Shown here: positions 15,897-23,758 of the stretch, in pieces
Numbering within the stretch: the stretch's first letter is position 1
Layout of the letters: each line of letters begins with the position of its first letter
Translations under genes and position numbers: made by a program
DNA from: Spirosoma sp.
GTDB lineage: Bacteria > Bacteroidota > Bacteroidia > Cytophagales > Spirosomataceae
Direction of reading: 5' to 3'
Assembly (NCBI RefSeq): GCF_026391055.1
Contig: NZ_JAPLET010000002.1
Location: 1 to 32,878, forward strand
Length of the DNA: 32,878 bases
The notes under the pieces: model-generated
The model's input: the letters and a program-made list of their open reading frames with translations, nothing else
Told to the model about the DNA's origin: nothing
The model's database searches: none

Positions 15897-16574
15897 TTAG
15901 GCTAACAAGCTTTCTATTTGATCGAAGAGCGAGCCGTAATCAGGTTGAGAGATCGGTTTATGCTGTTGGAAAAGCCAATCTAATGCTTGGTCATTCTCAA
16001 GGTGATACGTATCGATCAACATCTTTAATTCATCCTTTACAAAGCCTGTATCTGCATTTCGCCGTTTGTTCAACTGCGTCATTTTCCGTTGAACTGTACG
16101 TACCCGATTTACGTATTCGTTCATTGGCACAAATGCCTGTTCACGTTCTGTCTCTTCAGTGCCTTCGACGTCTACCAATGAGATTGCTTCCTCATCCATC
16201 CAATTACAAGTTTCTGGTATCTGATCGGTTTCGTCAGGATACTCATTTTCGTTTACCGTTCCATCTGTCGTCATCAGAGTTGTGGCGGGCTCAACAATTG
16301 GTTTTTCTATTTCTTCATTGATGCTTCCATACTCCTTCTCAGCTGCCTGTACGACTGTTGGCGTGAAGCCATCCAATAACCTCCTAAAATCAGTTCTTGA
16401 ACGGCCTAAGCCATCTTCTCTTGAAACGTTGATTTCGGGCGAGGGTAATTCATTCACCTCCCCCTTTTTAGATGCAATAAGGCTTCGTCCCCACCATCCA
16501 TATTCTTTTCCTAAACGGTATCCCTGCCAGCCCGTCAGAGCTAGCAGGGATGCACTAATCCATACTGTTATCAT
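15897..16574 (-). CDS. Membrane-anchored acidic protein of the tra operon
   Basis: The protein has 225 residues and no recognised family. Residues 1-20 (MITVWISASLLALTGWQGYR) form one membrane anchor. A long Glu/Thr/Asp-rich, probably disordered stretch follows (about 75-150, e.g. EEAISLVDVEGTEETERE). A C-terminal helical region has basic QRKMTQLNKRRN and ends YGSLFDQIESLLA. Its start overlaps the stop of the DUF3408 gene by four bases (ATGA), so it is co-translated. Position matches the variable TraC/TraD slot of Bacteroidetes transfer operons. The single anchor and acidic cytoplasmic arm suggest a tether, but that is conjecture. Confidence 0.8.
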   Translation of the reverse strand: MITVWISASLLALTGWQGYRLGKEYGWWGRSLIASKKGEVNELPSPEINVSREDGLGRSRTDFRRLLDGFTPTVVQAAEKEYGSINEEIEKPIVEPATTLMTTDGTVNENEYPDETDQIPETCNWMDEEAISLVDVEGTEETEREQAFVPMNEYVNRVRTVQRKMTQLNKRRNADTGFVKDELKMLIDTYHLENDQALDWLFQQHKPISQPDYGSLFDQIESLLA

Positions 16575-17122
16575 TCGTGTAATTCGGCTTCTTTTTGTTG
16601 CAACGTTATTCGCATCATCTCTATTTCAGCCTTGTTATCCATGAAGTGCTGCCGGAATATATTCTCCATGATTTCCTGCATGGATACTTTACTGCCAGTC
16701 AGATCGGCGTATCGCTGGAGAAAAGCGATATACGAGTGTGAGCGTTTCGATACGTAAGCCACCTTCGTTGGGCGCTCAAATCCTTTAATTGGTTGCAGAT
16801 ACGTATTTGTGTATTTATCAACCTTTTTACCTGTAGCCGCAGGTTCCTTTTGCACTTTATTTGGGACCTCTGTTTGCGCCTGCATCGACTCCTCTACCGC
16901 TGACACTACCTGTGTCTCTTTAACCGATTCGTTTACCAACGGTTCTACTGGTGGTGTTGATGCCTCTACTGCGGGTGCTTCCGGTTTCGGTTCGGGTGTA
17001 CCAGTTTCTTCCGCATTCCAGCCATAATTTTCCTGAAGCTTACTTAGGTCAGATGAAGACGTAGCCAGATTAGCCATCGCCCGAAGGGATGCGTCGTCTA
17101 AGGTTTTCTTAATTTTAGCCAT
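16571..17122 (-). CDS. DUF3408-type protein (TraB-like)
   Basis: The protein has 183 residues. The first 110 are disordered, rich in Pro, Glu and Val. The C-terminal domain (about 118-165) has the DUF3408 pattern: KVAYVSKRSHSYIAFLQRY, then SMQEIMENIFRQHF, a ribbon-helix-helix-like fold. In Bacteroidetes elements DUF3408 genes sit beside parA, as here (three-base gap), which suggests a ParA partner or DNA-binding regulator. The ending HFMDNKAEIEMMRITLQQK may be a short coiled coil. It might bind the ATGATAA-type repeats upstream of the operon; that is a guess. The ribbon-helix-helix reading rests on the visible helix pattern. Confidence 0.78.
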   Translation of the reverse strand: MAKIKKTLDDASLRAMANLATSSSDLSKLQENYGWNAEETGTPEPKPEAPAVEASTPPVEPLVNESVKETQVVSAVEESMQAQTEVPNKVQKEPAATGKKVDKYTNTYLQPIKGFERPTKVAYVSKRSHSYIAFLQRYADLTGSKVSMQEIMENIFRQHFMDNKAEIEMMRITLQQKEAELHE

Positions 17123-17125
17123 GGC

Positions 17126-17836
17126 TTATCCTACTGGTTGATTGATGTTGAGTAACTGATTCAATTCCCCCACCAGGTTCTTAACCTTGTCGCTTGGGAA
17201 AAGCGTAGACCGTTCCCGCTTCCAGGTTACGGAGTCAGTTACTCGGTGTTCAAGTATCTGCACATTCCCACGTTCCCGGACAATGTTTTCAATGCCTTGC
17301 ATCAAGCTTGGGTTTTCAGATTTCTTGTACTTGTTCCAGAGCATGAATAACTGGTAGTCTGCTCCCTTTGCTTCCCTGAAGCGGTCAAAGAGGTCTAATG
17401 TTTGCAGACCTGCTGTAAAGCTCATTTTATCCGCTTCCATCGGTAGGATTACGTAATCCAACTGGGATGCTACACGGTCGAATCCTTTTACGTTCATCGT
17501 TCCCGGCATGTCGATGAAAACCAGTTCATCTTCTCCCCTACCCTTCAGGTCTGTTAGGAACATCGCTAATTCTTCGAGTGAACCTTTGTAAACCTTGTAC
17601 AGCTCACGGTTCATCTCGGGATAAAGCGTAACATACAAACTTTGAATCTCCTCGTCGTTCTGTATGCTTGCCAATTCAGATCGGCGTGTCGCATCGAAGG
17701 AGTGTTGAGGAAAGTCAGCATCAATCACAGTCACAGGTTTCCCTACCGTAGTATGGTAGTAGGTGGCCAGTAGCATGGTTAATGTCGTTTTTCCGACCCC
17801 CCCTTTCTGGGTACATACGGAAATCAGTTTTGCCAT
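17126..17836 (-). CDS. parA: ParA/MinD-family ATPase (TraA-like)
   Basis: The protein has 236 residues. The deviant Walker A motif QKGGVGKTTL is at 10-19, with the signature Lys 11. VTVIDADFPQHS is at about 35-46 and the Walker B-like ELVFIDMPGTMNVKGF near 100. DYVILPMEADKMSFTAGLQT is also family-typical. It is the first gene of the leftward tra operon, where Bacteroidetes elements carry TraA. It may position the element or the transfer machinery using ATP-dependent DNA or membrane binding. The classical ParB is missing; the DUF3408 protein next to it is the best partner candidate. Upstream is the AT-rich divergent region. Confidence 0.93.
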   Translation of the reverse strand: MAKLISVCTQKGGVGKTTLTMLLATYYHTTVGKPVTVIDADFPQHSFDATRRSELASIQNDEEIQSLYVTLYPEMNRELYKVYKGSLEELAMFLTDLKGRGEDELVFIDMPGTMNVKGFDRVASQLDYVILPMEADKMSFTAGLQTLDLFDRFREAKGADYQLFMLWNKYKKSENPSLMQGIENIVRERGNVQILEHRVTDSVTWKRERSTLFPSDKVKNLVGELNQLLNINQPVG

Positions 17837-17910
17837 CTTGGAAGTGCATTTTTGGATTTAGTGCAATTTTATGAGAAATAATTACTTTATACTGTATTTA
17901 CTACGTAAGT

Positions 17911-17946
17911 TCTTTATTAAATACAAATCTTCTTTATTAAATACAA
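17911..17946 (+). repeat. Tandem 16-base direct repeat
   Basis: TCTTTATTAAATACAA occurs at 17911-17926 and again at 17931-17946, a 20-base period (two helical turns). Such spacing puts both copies on the same face of the DNA, as in operator or iteron arrays. It lies 75-110 bases upstream of parA. Confidence 0.6.
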
Positions 17947-18030
17947 TTATTACTAAGTACATTAATTAATACTTAAGATATTATTTTACTTATGTAAAAT
18001 ATTAAAATCATAAACTAATACTATTGTTAG

Positions 18031-18191
18031 ATGATAAGTATTTAAACTAGTAAATTAATAATATTATATTATAGCTTTATGGTAAAATAAAAAAGCGATT
18101 CTATTGTAAAATAATATTATGATTTTATGATAAGGTAGCATGTGTATTTAAGAAGCAATGACATAGTAGTATGATAATGCAATATTATCAT
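18031..18191. repeat. ATGATAA sites (three direct, one inverted)
   Basis: ATGATAA occurs at 18031-18037, 18127-18133 and 18171-18177, and as TTATCAT at 18185-18191. For a region this AT-rich, a rough composition estimate predicts at most about one by chance. The sites could be binding sites for the DUF3408/ParA pair or another regulator. Confidence 0.4.
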
Positions 18192-18192
18192 A
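18170..18192. promoter_or_regulatory. Perfect 9-bp palindrome, candidate operator
   Basis: TATGATAAT (18170-18178) and ATTATCATA (18184-18192) are exact complements around GCAAT. The arms contain the ATGATAA motif seen elsewhere in this region, giving it the look of a dimeric protein-binding site, or of a hairpin near oriT. Confidence 0.5.
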
Positions 18193-18343
18193 AATATTAC
18201 ACTTAAACATCTAATATACAAGCATTTATAATTAATTTTTTGATTAAGTTAGATAGTTATTTAAACCATAAAATGATTAGGGATAGGTCAAGGAGCTACG
18301 TTCAGCCGTGCGGAGAAGTGGATGGTAAGTATCACTACAGTAC

Positions 18344-18374
18344 TTTGATATAAGAGAAAATAGAGACATCTTTG
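18344..18374 (+). promoter_or_regulatory. Candidate Bacteroidota promoter for the mob genes
   Basis: TTTG at 18344-18347 and CATCTTTG at 18367-18374 are 19 bases apart. This resembles the Bacteroidota -33 TTTG / -7 TAnnTTTG pair with one mismatch in the -7 box. Transcription would start near 18381, which rules out the upstream-most start (TTG 18372) for the mobA-like gene. Confidence 0.45.
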
Positions 18375-18470
18375 CATTGGCCACCTGCATGTGTAACACC
18401 CATTAAGCGTGTAATTGCAAGATGTGTTTTGCTACCCGCGAAACTGCCCTGCTTTCATTCTCAATCGAAC

Positions 18471-18923
18471 TTGAATGAAAAACAAGTTGAAAGTCAACTG
18501 TACGCAGCGTACAACATAAAGGTGGATGAAATAAGAATTGCCAGGAATAAAGGAGGAAGACCTGCGAAAATTGACTCAGAAAAATCAACAGTTAAGCTTA
18601 ACTGCTGGGTGACTCCCGTTGAATACAGCCGTATACAGGCAAGATACCTACAAACAAAAGCTGGAAAGAAGCTCCCATTTGCCCAGTTTCTTAAACAGGT
18701 ACTCTTATCGGAAAAGCAAACGAAAGGACTAAAGCCAGACGAATTGCTACTGACAATCATCATCAATTTGCAGGAAAGGGGACGCCAATTGCAGGTTATC
18801 ACAGACCTGATCGAAGAGCGAAAGGAGAGCGATCAGTCGAAAGTTAAGACAAAAATTAGCGAGGAACTCTTGAAGATTCAGACAACCATCGAACAAATCA
18901 CAACATGGTTATACGAATCTTAA
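18471..18923 (+). CDS. mobA: MobA-like relaxosome accessory protein
   Basis: The frame is open from 18372 but has no ATG. I place the start at TTG 18471 (LNEKQVESQLYAAYN); GTG 18522 is the alternative. The conserved part begins NKGGRPAKID and continues TVKLNCWVTPVEYSRIQARY, the ribbon-helix-helix opening of Bacteroidetes MobA/MobC relaxosome proteins, followed by LPFAQFLKQVLLSEKQ and a helical C-terminus with coiled-coil character. It binds near oriT and helps load the relaxase in related systems. Its last 19 bases overlap the relaxase gene, so the pair is coupled. The start is uncertain; the family is fairly sure. Confidence 0.78.
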   Translation: MNEKQVESQLYAAYNIKVDEIRIARNKGGRPAKIDSEKSTVKLNCWVTPVEYSRIQARYLQTKAGKKLPFAQFLKQVLLSEKQTKGLKPDELLLTIIINLQERGRQLQVITDLIEERKESDQSKVKTKISEELLKIQTTIEQITTWLYES

Positions 18924-20227
18924 ACGGAAAAGATGTCGCGGGAGCAGTCCGCTATAATGAGCAGAAAGTAGAACAGGGACAGGCTGAACGTATCCAAATA
19001 GCCAATTATCCTAATAATGAGATAGCCCAGAAATACCCTCAATTCAGACTTCAATTACTCGAACAATACGCTCGTCTAAACCCTGGAATCCAAAAGCCAT
19101 CAGTGCATTTAGCGATCGCCTTTCATCCAACGGAGGTACTGAGGGCCGATCAGTTGAAAGTGATAGGAGAGAAGGTGATGAGCGAAACAGGTTTTGGTAA
19201 ACAACCTTACCTGATGTACCAGCATCATGATACTCAACATCCCCATATCCATATAGTAACCGTAGCGGTGGATGCAAATGGGAATAAAATCAGTGACAAA
19301 TTCATCAAGAACCGGTTGCAGAAAATACGCCGTCGACTTGAAACGAATTACGAGTTAGTGCAAGCCGAACGCACATTGCTGTCTCAAGAACCACGTAGGG
19401 TAGGAGAGGGGGCAGAGGTTGATCTACAATCAACCAGGCAGACTGTTGCTGATAAGGTAAAAAAGATACTGGATACGTACTCCTTTGGATCTGTGAATAG
19501 CTTCAAAAAGTATTTGGGGAGTGAAGGCATCACAATGAATACCAAAGCCGGCCGTAGTCAATCAGGAATAACATACCAACATATTAACCCTGAGGGAGCT
19601 AACAATAGACCTGTAAAAGCGAGTAGGCTGGCAAGCCGCCCAACACAAGCTAGGTTGACAGATCTTTTCTCAAATCAGGCAGATCGTCACAAAAGAGAGT
19701 GCAAAACAGTAGAAACCCTGCTTCGAAAGCGACTAGCTACTTACCAAACCTTGACCGAACCTGAATACAGACAGTCTTTGCGCCAGATAGGCATCAAGAT
19801 ATTAGAAATTGAGGGGGCCTACCTCTACATAAATGACCGGGCAAGAGTCGTTGTGCACGAAACCGAGTTAGACAAGGGCTATAGCAGACAAGAGTTAATG
19901 AAACATTTCTCCATGGAGACAGAGCGGAAACCAATAGGAAAGCCTGAATCGGTAAGTCAAAATAACCAGATGGCTGATAGTCAGACACAAACTACGATAA
20001 ACAGAACAGGAACTCAGAAACGGCAGGTAATTAGATTGAATGGATTAGCGATAGCCCCAATTGATACCACGGGGGCTAAGGAGGATACCGAAAAGAAAAC
20101 GAACAAATCCAAAGTGCAGAATCAGACTAAAGGACAAACAGAAAAACCGATTGCTGAGGAGCAGCTTCAAGGTCCGATGAAGAAAAATCAGAAAAAAAAT
20201 AAGCAGCGGAAGATACGTCTTATGTAA
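18905..20227 (+). CDS. mobB: Relaxase/mobilization nuclease (MobB-like)
   Basis: The protein has 440 residues. The N-terminal relaxase domain (about 1-150) starts MVIRILNGKDVAGAVRYNEQ, where Tyr17 in the RYNEQKV motif is a candidate catalytic Tyr. The metal-binding three-His motif is QHPHIHIVTV (His 112, 114, 116), preceded by YLMYQHHDTQ. It should nick oriT, stay attached to the 5' end and lead the strand into the recipient. The C-terminal region from about 160 is less conserved and very Lys/Gln-rich at the end (KKNQKKNKQRKIRLM), consistent with DNA binding. It is coupled to the MobA-like gene by a 19-base overlap. All expected motifs are intact. Confidence 0.94.
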   Translation: MVIRILNGKDVAGAVRYNEQKVEQGQAERIQIANYPNNEIAQKYPQFRLQLLEQYARLNPGIQKPSVHLAIAFHPTEVLRADQLKVIGEKVMSETGFGKQPYLMYQHHDTQHPHIHIVTVAVDANGNKISDKFIKNRLQKIRRRLETNYELVQAERTLLSQEPRRVGEGAEVDLQSTRQTVADKVKKILDTYSFGSVNSFKKYLGSEGITMNTKAGRSQSGITYQHINPEGANNRPVKASRLASRPTQARLTDLFSNQADRHKRECKTVETLLRKRLATYQTLTEPEYRQSLRQIGIKILEIEGAYLYINDRARVVVHETELDKGYSRQELMKHFSMETERKPIGKPESVSQNNQMADSQTQTTINRTGTQKRQVIRLNGLAIAPIDTTGAKEDTEKKTNKSKVQNQTKGQTEKPIAEEQLQGPMKKNQKKNKQRKIRLM

Positions 20228-20382
20228 GCAAATAATATATTATATATATGGAGCGTGGCTTGCCGATAATCAATTGGAGCTGATTTGAACGTTGGGAAGC
20301 ATTGGGTTGATGAAAATAATATATATCATATATTAGCGACGAAAACAGGTTTATTCAGGATTCTTCGCTAAGTCAACGTCAA

Positions 20383-22440
20383 ATGGGAACGCAGGATAAA
20401 GAGTATAGGGGCATACTGAATATGCTCCTTTTTATGTCGTTAGCACTGATTGGATTTCATCTATACTTTTTTTGCTATGATACGTTACAATCATTAGGTT
20501 TCAGCTTTGCCCTGCTAGACCGGTTCATCCTAAGTATAGACCGGGCAACCCATCTTTTTTCTCACCCTATTTACTCCAAGATAGCTGCTTTGTTACTCCT
20601 GGGAATATGGACGTTTGGAAATAAAACGCGTAAGAAGCTAAACGTAACCTGGGCACATGTTGCACGAGCAGGTATTGTTGGTGGGGCATTGTTGTTGTTA
20701 AATGGAAAGCTCCTTCGGGTATTATGGCTATCAGCTGAAACACGGAATGGAGCCTATTTGATGACGACCCTGATCGGCTATTTGCTCCTGATCAAAGCGG
20801 GCAGTTACGCCAACCAGATTTTGAGTGTTCAGATTGGAGAAGATGCTTTCAATGACGAAAACGAGTCATTCGAGCAGGAGGCAGGGCTAAAACAGAATGA
20901 ATATTCGGTCAATATTCCATCTGAATACAACGTAAAGAAGAAGATTCGGAACGGGTGGGTAAACGTGGTCAATCCGTTTCGGGCAACGTTGGTTATGGGT
21001 ACGCCTGGATCAGGGAAGTCGTTTGCCGTGGTGAATAACTTCATACGGCAGCATCTTGAGAAAGGGTTTACCATGTACATCTACGATTACAAATTTCCCG
21101 ATCTGTCGAATATCGCGTACCATTACTTACAGAAAAACCGTCGGGCGTTTAAACGAATGCCAACATTCTACGTCATTAACTTTGACGATCCCCGGCGCTC
21201 TAATCGGTGCAACCCGCTATTGCCGGAGCTGATGTCTGATATTATTGATGCACAGGAGGCAGCCCGGACGATTTTATTAAACCTAAATAAATCATGGATT
21301 CAGAAACAAGGCGATTTCTTTGTGGAGTCGCCGATGAACTTTCTGACGGCCGTTATCTGGTACCTTAAAAAGTATGATGAGCGTCGATTGGGAGGTTTGG
21401 CGCAGCAGGGGTTGCCTGACGACGGTCAGCGGTACTGTACGTTTCCCCATGTCATTGAATTTGCCGGGGCTGAATACCGCGAGCTTTTTCCGATACTACA
21501 ATCGGAACCCGAGATCGAAAACTTGCTTAAACCGTTTGCCAGCGCTCTAAGAAATGAGGCCTACGAGCAGTTGGAAGGCCAAATTGCTTCGGCACGTATA
21601 CCACTTTCCCGACTCTCCAGCCCAGCTCTTTATTGGGTAATGACGGGTAATGATTTTAGCCTGGACATTAACAACCCGGATGATCCCAAAGTGTTGTGTG
21701 TAGGCAATAACCCGGAACGCCAAGAAGTTTATGGAGCTGCACTAGGTCTCTTCAACGCCAGGCTAATCAAGCTCGTCAATAAAAAAGGTCGGTTGAAGTC
21801 GTCTTTGATCATCGACGAGTTGCCCACTATTTATTTCCGGGGGTTAGATAACTTGATTGCAACCGCACGGAGTAACAAGGTATCCACATGCCTGGGCTTA
21901 CAGGATCTAAGTCAGTTAAAGCGTGATTACGGAGATAAGGAAGCTACCACCATCTTTAACACGATCGGAAATGTGTTTTCGGGCCAGGTGCTGGGCGAAA
22001 CGGCAAAAACAATGTCAAGCCGCTTTGGGAAAAACAAACAAATTCGCCACTCACTCTCGTTTACAGAAAGGGATACCAACTTGTCTATTTCCGAAAATCT
22101 GGATTCGGTGATTCCCGAGTCGAAAATCTCAAATTTATCGCAGGGGCATTTTGTCGGAGCTGTGGCTGATAACTTCGATGAGGCTATCAAGCAGAAAATA
22201 TTTCATGCCCGGCTACTGGTAGAACCAGCGATGATAGCCGAATTAGAGCGGGTAAAACCCATTCCGCCGGGTGTTGAATTTGACCAAATCTCTGACCATC
22301 AACTAAGTTATATGTTGGATACAAATTACAACGGGGTGAAAAAGGATATTTCTGCGTTAATTCAAGCCGAAATTGAGCGGCTGACCAATGACCCAGCATT
22401 GAAACACCTGGTCGAAAACCTGCAACCTAAAGATGAGTAA
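20383..22440 (+). CDS. mobC: Type IV coupling protein, VirD4/TraG family (MobC-like)
   Basis: The protein has 685 residues. N-terminal membrane segments lie at about 9-30 (NMLLFMSLALIGFHLYFF), 60-80, 95-110 and 122-140. Walker A GTPGSGKS is at 206-213 after NPFRATLVM, and Walker B SLIIDELPTIYF near 474. CLGLQDLSQLKRDYGDKEA is the following conserved ATPase motif, and SRFGKNKQIRHSLSF lies further on. It couples the relaxase-DNA complex to the TraG-type channel and pumps the DNA. The 155-base gap upstream is AT-rich with palindromic AATATAT runs and may hold a separate promoter. The stop overlaps the XRE gene start by eight bases. Confidence 0.95.
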   Translation: MGTQDKEYRGILNMLLFMSLALIGFHLYFFCYDTLQSLGFSFALLDRFILSIDRATHLFSHPIYSKIAALLLLGIWTFGNKTRKKLNVTWAHVARAGIVGGALLLLNGKLLRVLWLSAETRNGAYLMTTLIGYLLLIKAGSYANQILSVQIGEDAFNDENESFEQEAGLKQNEYSVNIPSEYNVKKKIRNGWVNVVNPFRATLVMGTPGSGKSFAVVNNFIRQHLEKGFTMYIYDYKFPDLSNIAYHYLQKNRRAFKRMPTFYVINFDDPRRSNRCNPLLPELMSDIIDAQEAARTILLNLNKSWIQKQGDFFVESPMNFLTAVIWYLKKYDERRLGGLAQQGLPDDGQRYCTFPHVIEFAGAEYRELFPILQSEPEIENLLKPFASALRNEAYEQLEGQIASARIPLSRLSSPALYWVMTGNDFSLDINNPDDPKVLCVGNNPERQEVYGAALGLFNARLIKLVNKKGRLKSSLIIDELPTIYFRGLDNLIATARSNKVSTCLGLQDLSQLKRDYGDKEATTIFNTIGNVFSGQVLGETAKTMSSRFGKNKQIRHSLSFTERDTNLSISENLDSVIPESKISNLSQGHFVGAVADNFDEAIKQKIFHARLLVEPAMIAELERVKPIPPGVEFDQISDHQLSYMLDTNYNGVKKDISALIQAEIERLTNDPALKHLVENLQPKDE

Positions 22441-22843
22441 CGACCGTATTATACCAGGAATGGAACAATTAGAAAAGGAAAATGAAGCTTATGCAGCACT
22501 TGTAGCCCGGCGTATGGCCAAAGTACGTGAGTTCCTGAAAATGAGCCAACAGGAACTCGCTGATGAGTTTGGTACTACGCAAAATCTAACCTATCGTTTA
22601 GAGAACGGGTTAAAAGTCTCGCGTGAAATGTTCACGCTGATTGCACTCTACTACGTAAAACGTCACAAAGTAAGTTACGAATGGCTTTTCAACCCCGAGC
22701 AGGAGGAAGATCCGAACGTACCTATGTTCACTAATGAAGTAATTAAGCGTCAACGTATAAATGATCAGCGTGAGGCCCAACGCCTTGCTCTACTCCATCA
22801 ATTTATGGAAGAAATAAGCAAGGTTGAGCAAAAGCCAGAATAA
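22433..22843 (+). CDS. XRE-family helix-turn-helix regulator
   Basis: The protein has 136 residues. A helix-turn-helix of the Cro/C1 type spans about 28-85: MAKVREFLKMSQQELADEFG, then TTQNLTYRLENGLKVS (recognition helix) and MFTLIALYYVKRHKVSYEWL. The C-terminal tail is charged and helical (RQRINDQREAQRLALL) and may dimerise. The start overlaps the coupling-protein stop by eight bases, so it is made from the same message. It probably regulates the mob or tra genes. No direct target is identifiable. It lacks the N-terminal extensions seen in larger regulators. Confidence 0.88.
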   Translation: MSNDRIIPGMEQLEKENEAYAALVARRMAKVREFLKMSQQELADEFGTTQNLTYRLENGLKVSREMFTLIALYYVKRHKVSYEWLFNPEQEEDPNVPMFTNEVIKRQRINDQREAQRLALLHQFMEEISKVEQKPE

Positions 22844-22945
22844 TAATTGTTGTTCAATCCCGCTCAATTATACGTTTGGCACTTTTTTGAAATACACCTG
22901 GCCCGATCAAATGATGCTGTTGGATCTGGGATGAATAGATGCGGG

Positions 22946-23410
22946 TTAGCTTGGTCCATAAAAACAATACCGATCTGGATCAACAGGCTTACCCTGAAAT
23001 AGTATTGCATAGTGTAAGTGCGGTCCCGTAGAGCGCCCCGTACTTCCTTCCTGTCCAATTACCGCTCCTCGTTGGATAATGTCTCTCTCGCGGACTGTAT
23101 GGGTAGAAAGATGTCCATAGATGGACTCGTAACCCGTTGGGTGCTTTACACAGACGGCTAGTCCTAATCCATCCACTTCACACTTTACCCATTTTACAAC
23201 GCCAAAGGCAGTTGCATAAACCGGTGTGCCTGCTGGTTGAGCTATGTCCATACCATTATGGTGGTGACTATTTCCGCGAATTGGATGAGTACGCCAGCCG
23301 AACTTACTGGTAACGCGATAATCCTGCCAGGACAATAATCGTAGGGGGCGGTATTGCTGGAATAAACTGTAACTGGTGTGTACGGTTGCCCAAAGAAAGT
23401 TCAGGAGCAT
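22946..23410 (-). CDS. M23-family peptidoglycan endopeptidase
   Basis: The protein has 154 residues. A short hydrophobic start (MLLNFLWATVHTSYSLFQ) may be a signal anchor. The LytM-type domain runs from about 32 (VTSKFGWRTHPIRG) to the end. Zinc ligands and catalytic His are all present: HNGMD (His51, Asp55), GHL (His100) and GPHLHYA (His131, His133). It should cut peptide cross-links in the wall. Transfer elements often carry a wall hydrolase to let the channel through, and Bacteroides elements usually use the TraQ lysozyme; this one would fill that place. It is the only minus-strand gene in the plus-strand half and so is separately transcribed. Confidence 0.9.
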   Translation of the reverse strand: MLLNFLWATVHTSYSLFQQYRPLRLLSWQDYRVTSKFGWRTHPIRGNSHHHNGMDIAQPAGTPVYATAFGVVKWVKCEVDGLGLAVCVKHPTGYESIYGHLSTHTVRERDIIQRGAVIGQEGSTGRSTGPHLHYAILFQGKPVDPDRYCFYGPS

Positions 23411-23758
23411 TCAACCCCTTAAAAATGCTGTCGCCAAAACAACATAGTAGCGAGTCTATGTCCAGTTTAGTCACAACCGGTTTAAATGAAGCCTCATGCG
23501 GCAAGTTTATCGTTGATTCGAAGCAACTAACTCAAAAGCTGACTTGACCGTGTTAGGCTGTTGACGTATCCAAGGACCAGGTAGGGGAAGAGAAAACAAC
23601 CTGCGCCTGAAGCGTCTTCAGACACGTCAGTAAGAGAGTCGTACTTACTCCAAGGGTCTTTAAATTCATGGATAATATGTATAGTAAATTAATTATAATA
23701 AAATTATATGAATAATATATAAAATCAATAATTTTGTCCGAAACAACACAAAATATAT
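23411..23758. other. Intergenic stretch between divergent genes
   Basis: About 350 bases without a supported gene. The right 100 bases are AT-rich and contain a -7-like box at 23729-23736 for the DUF3945 gene. The leftward M23 gene must also have its promoter here, though I cannot identify it. Confidence 0.45.
23729..23736 (+). promoter_or_regulatory. Candidate -7 box (TAATTTTG) for the DUF3945 operon
   Basis: TAATTTTG fits TAnnTTTG exactly and lies 23 bases before the ATG at 23759, in AT-rich DNA. A -33 TTTG is not obvious, so the assignment is moderate. It would give a very short leader. Confidence 0.45.

Larger units (their letters stand above)
17837..18470. other. AT-rich divergent control region; candidate oriT/parS
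   Basis: About 630 bases separate the leftward tra operon from the rightward mob genes. 17860-18280 is extremely AT-rich with direct repeats, ATGATAA sites and a palindrome, while 18283-18325 (gtcaaggagctacgttcagc and onward) is a GC-richer island. Location next to relaxase genes and parA makes this the best place for oriT and a partition or operator site. I cannot point to a nick site. Promoters for both operons should also lie here. Confidence 0.5.

Noticed and set aside
17837..18300. CRISPR array in the AT-rich repeat region
   Set aside because: Repeats are short (7-16 bases) and irregularly spaced, with no uniform repeat-spacer pattern and no cas genes in the window.
18372..18470. Use of TTG 18372 as the mobA-like start
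   Set aside because: It lies inside the candidate -7 box, and the added 33 residues (PPACVTPIKRVIARCVLLPA) do not resemble the family start.
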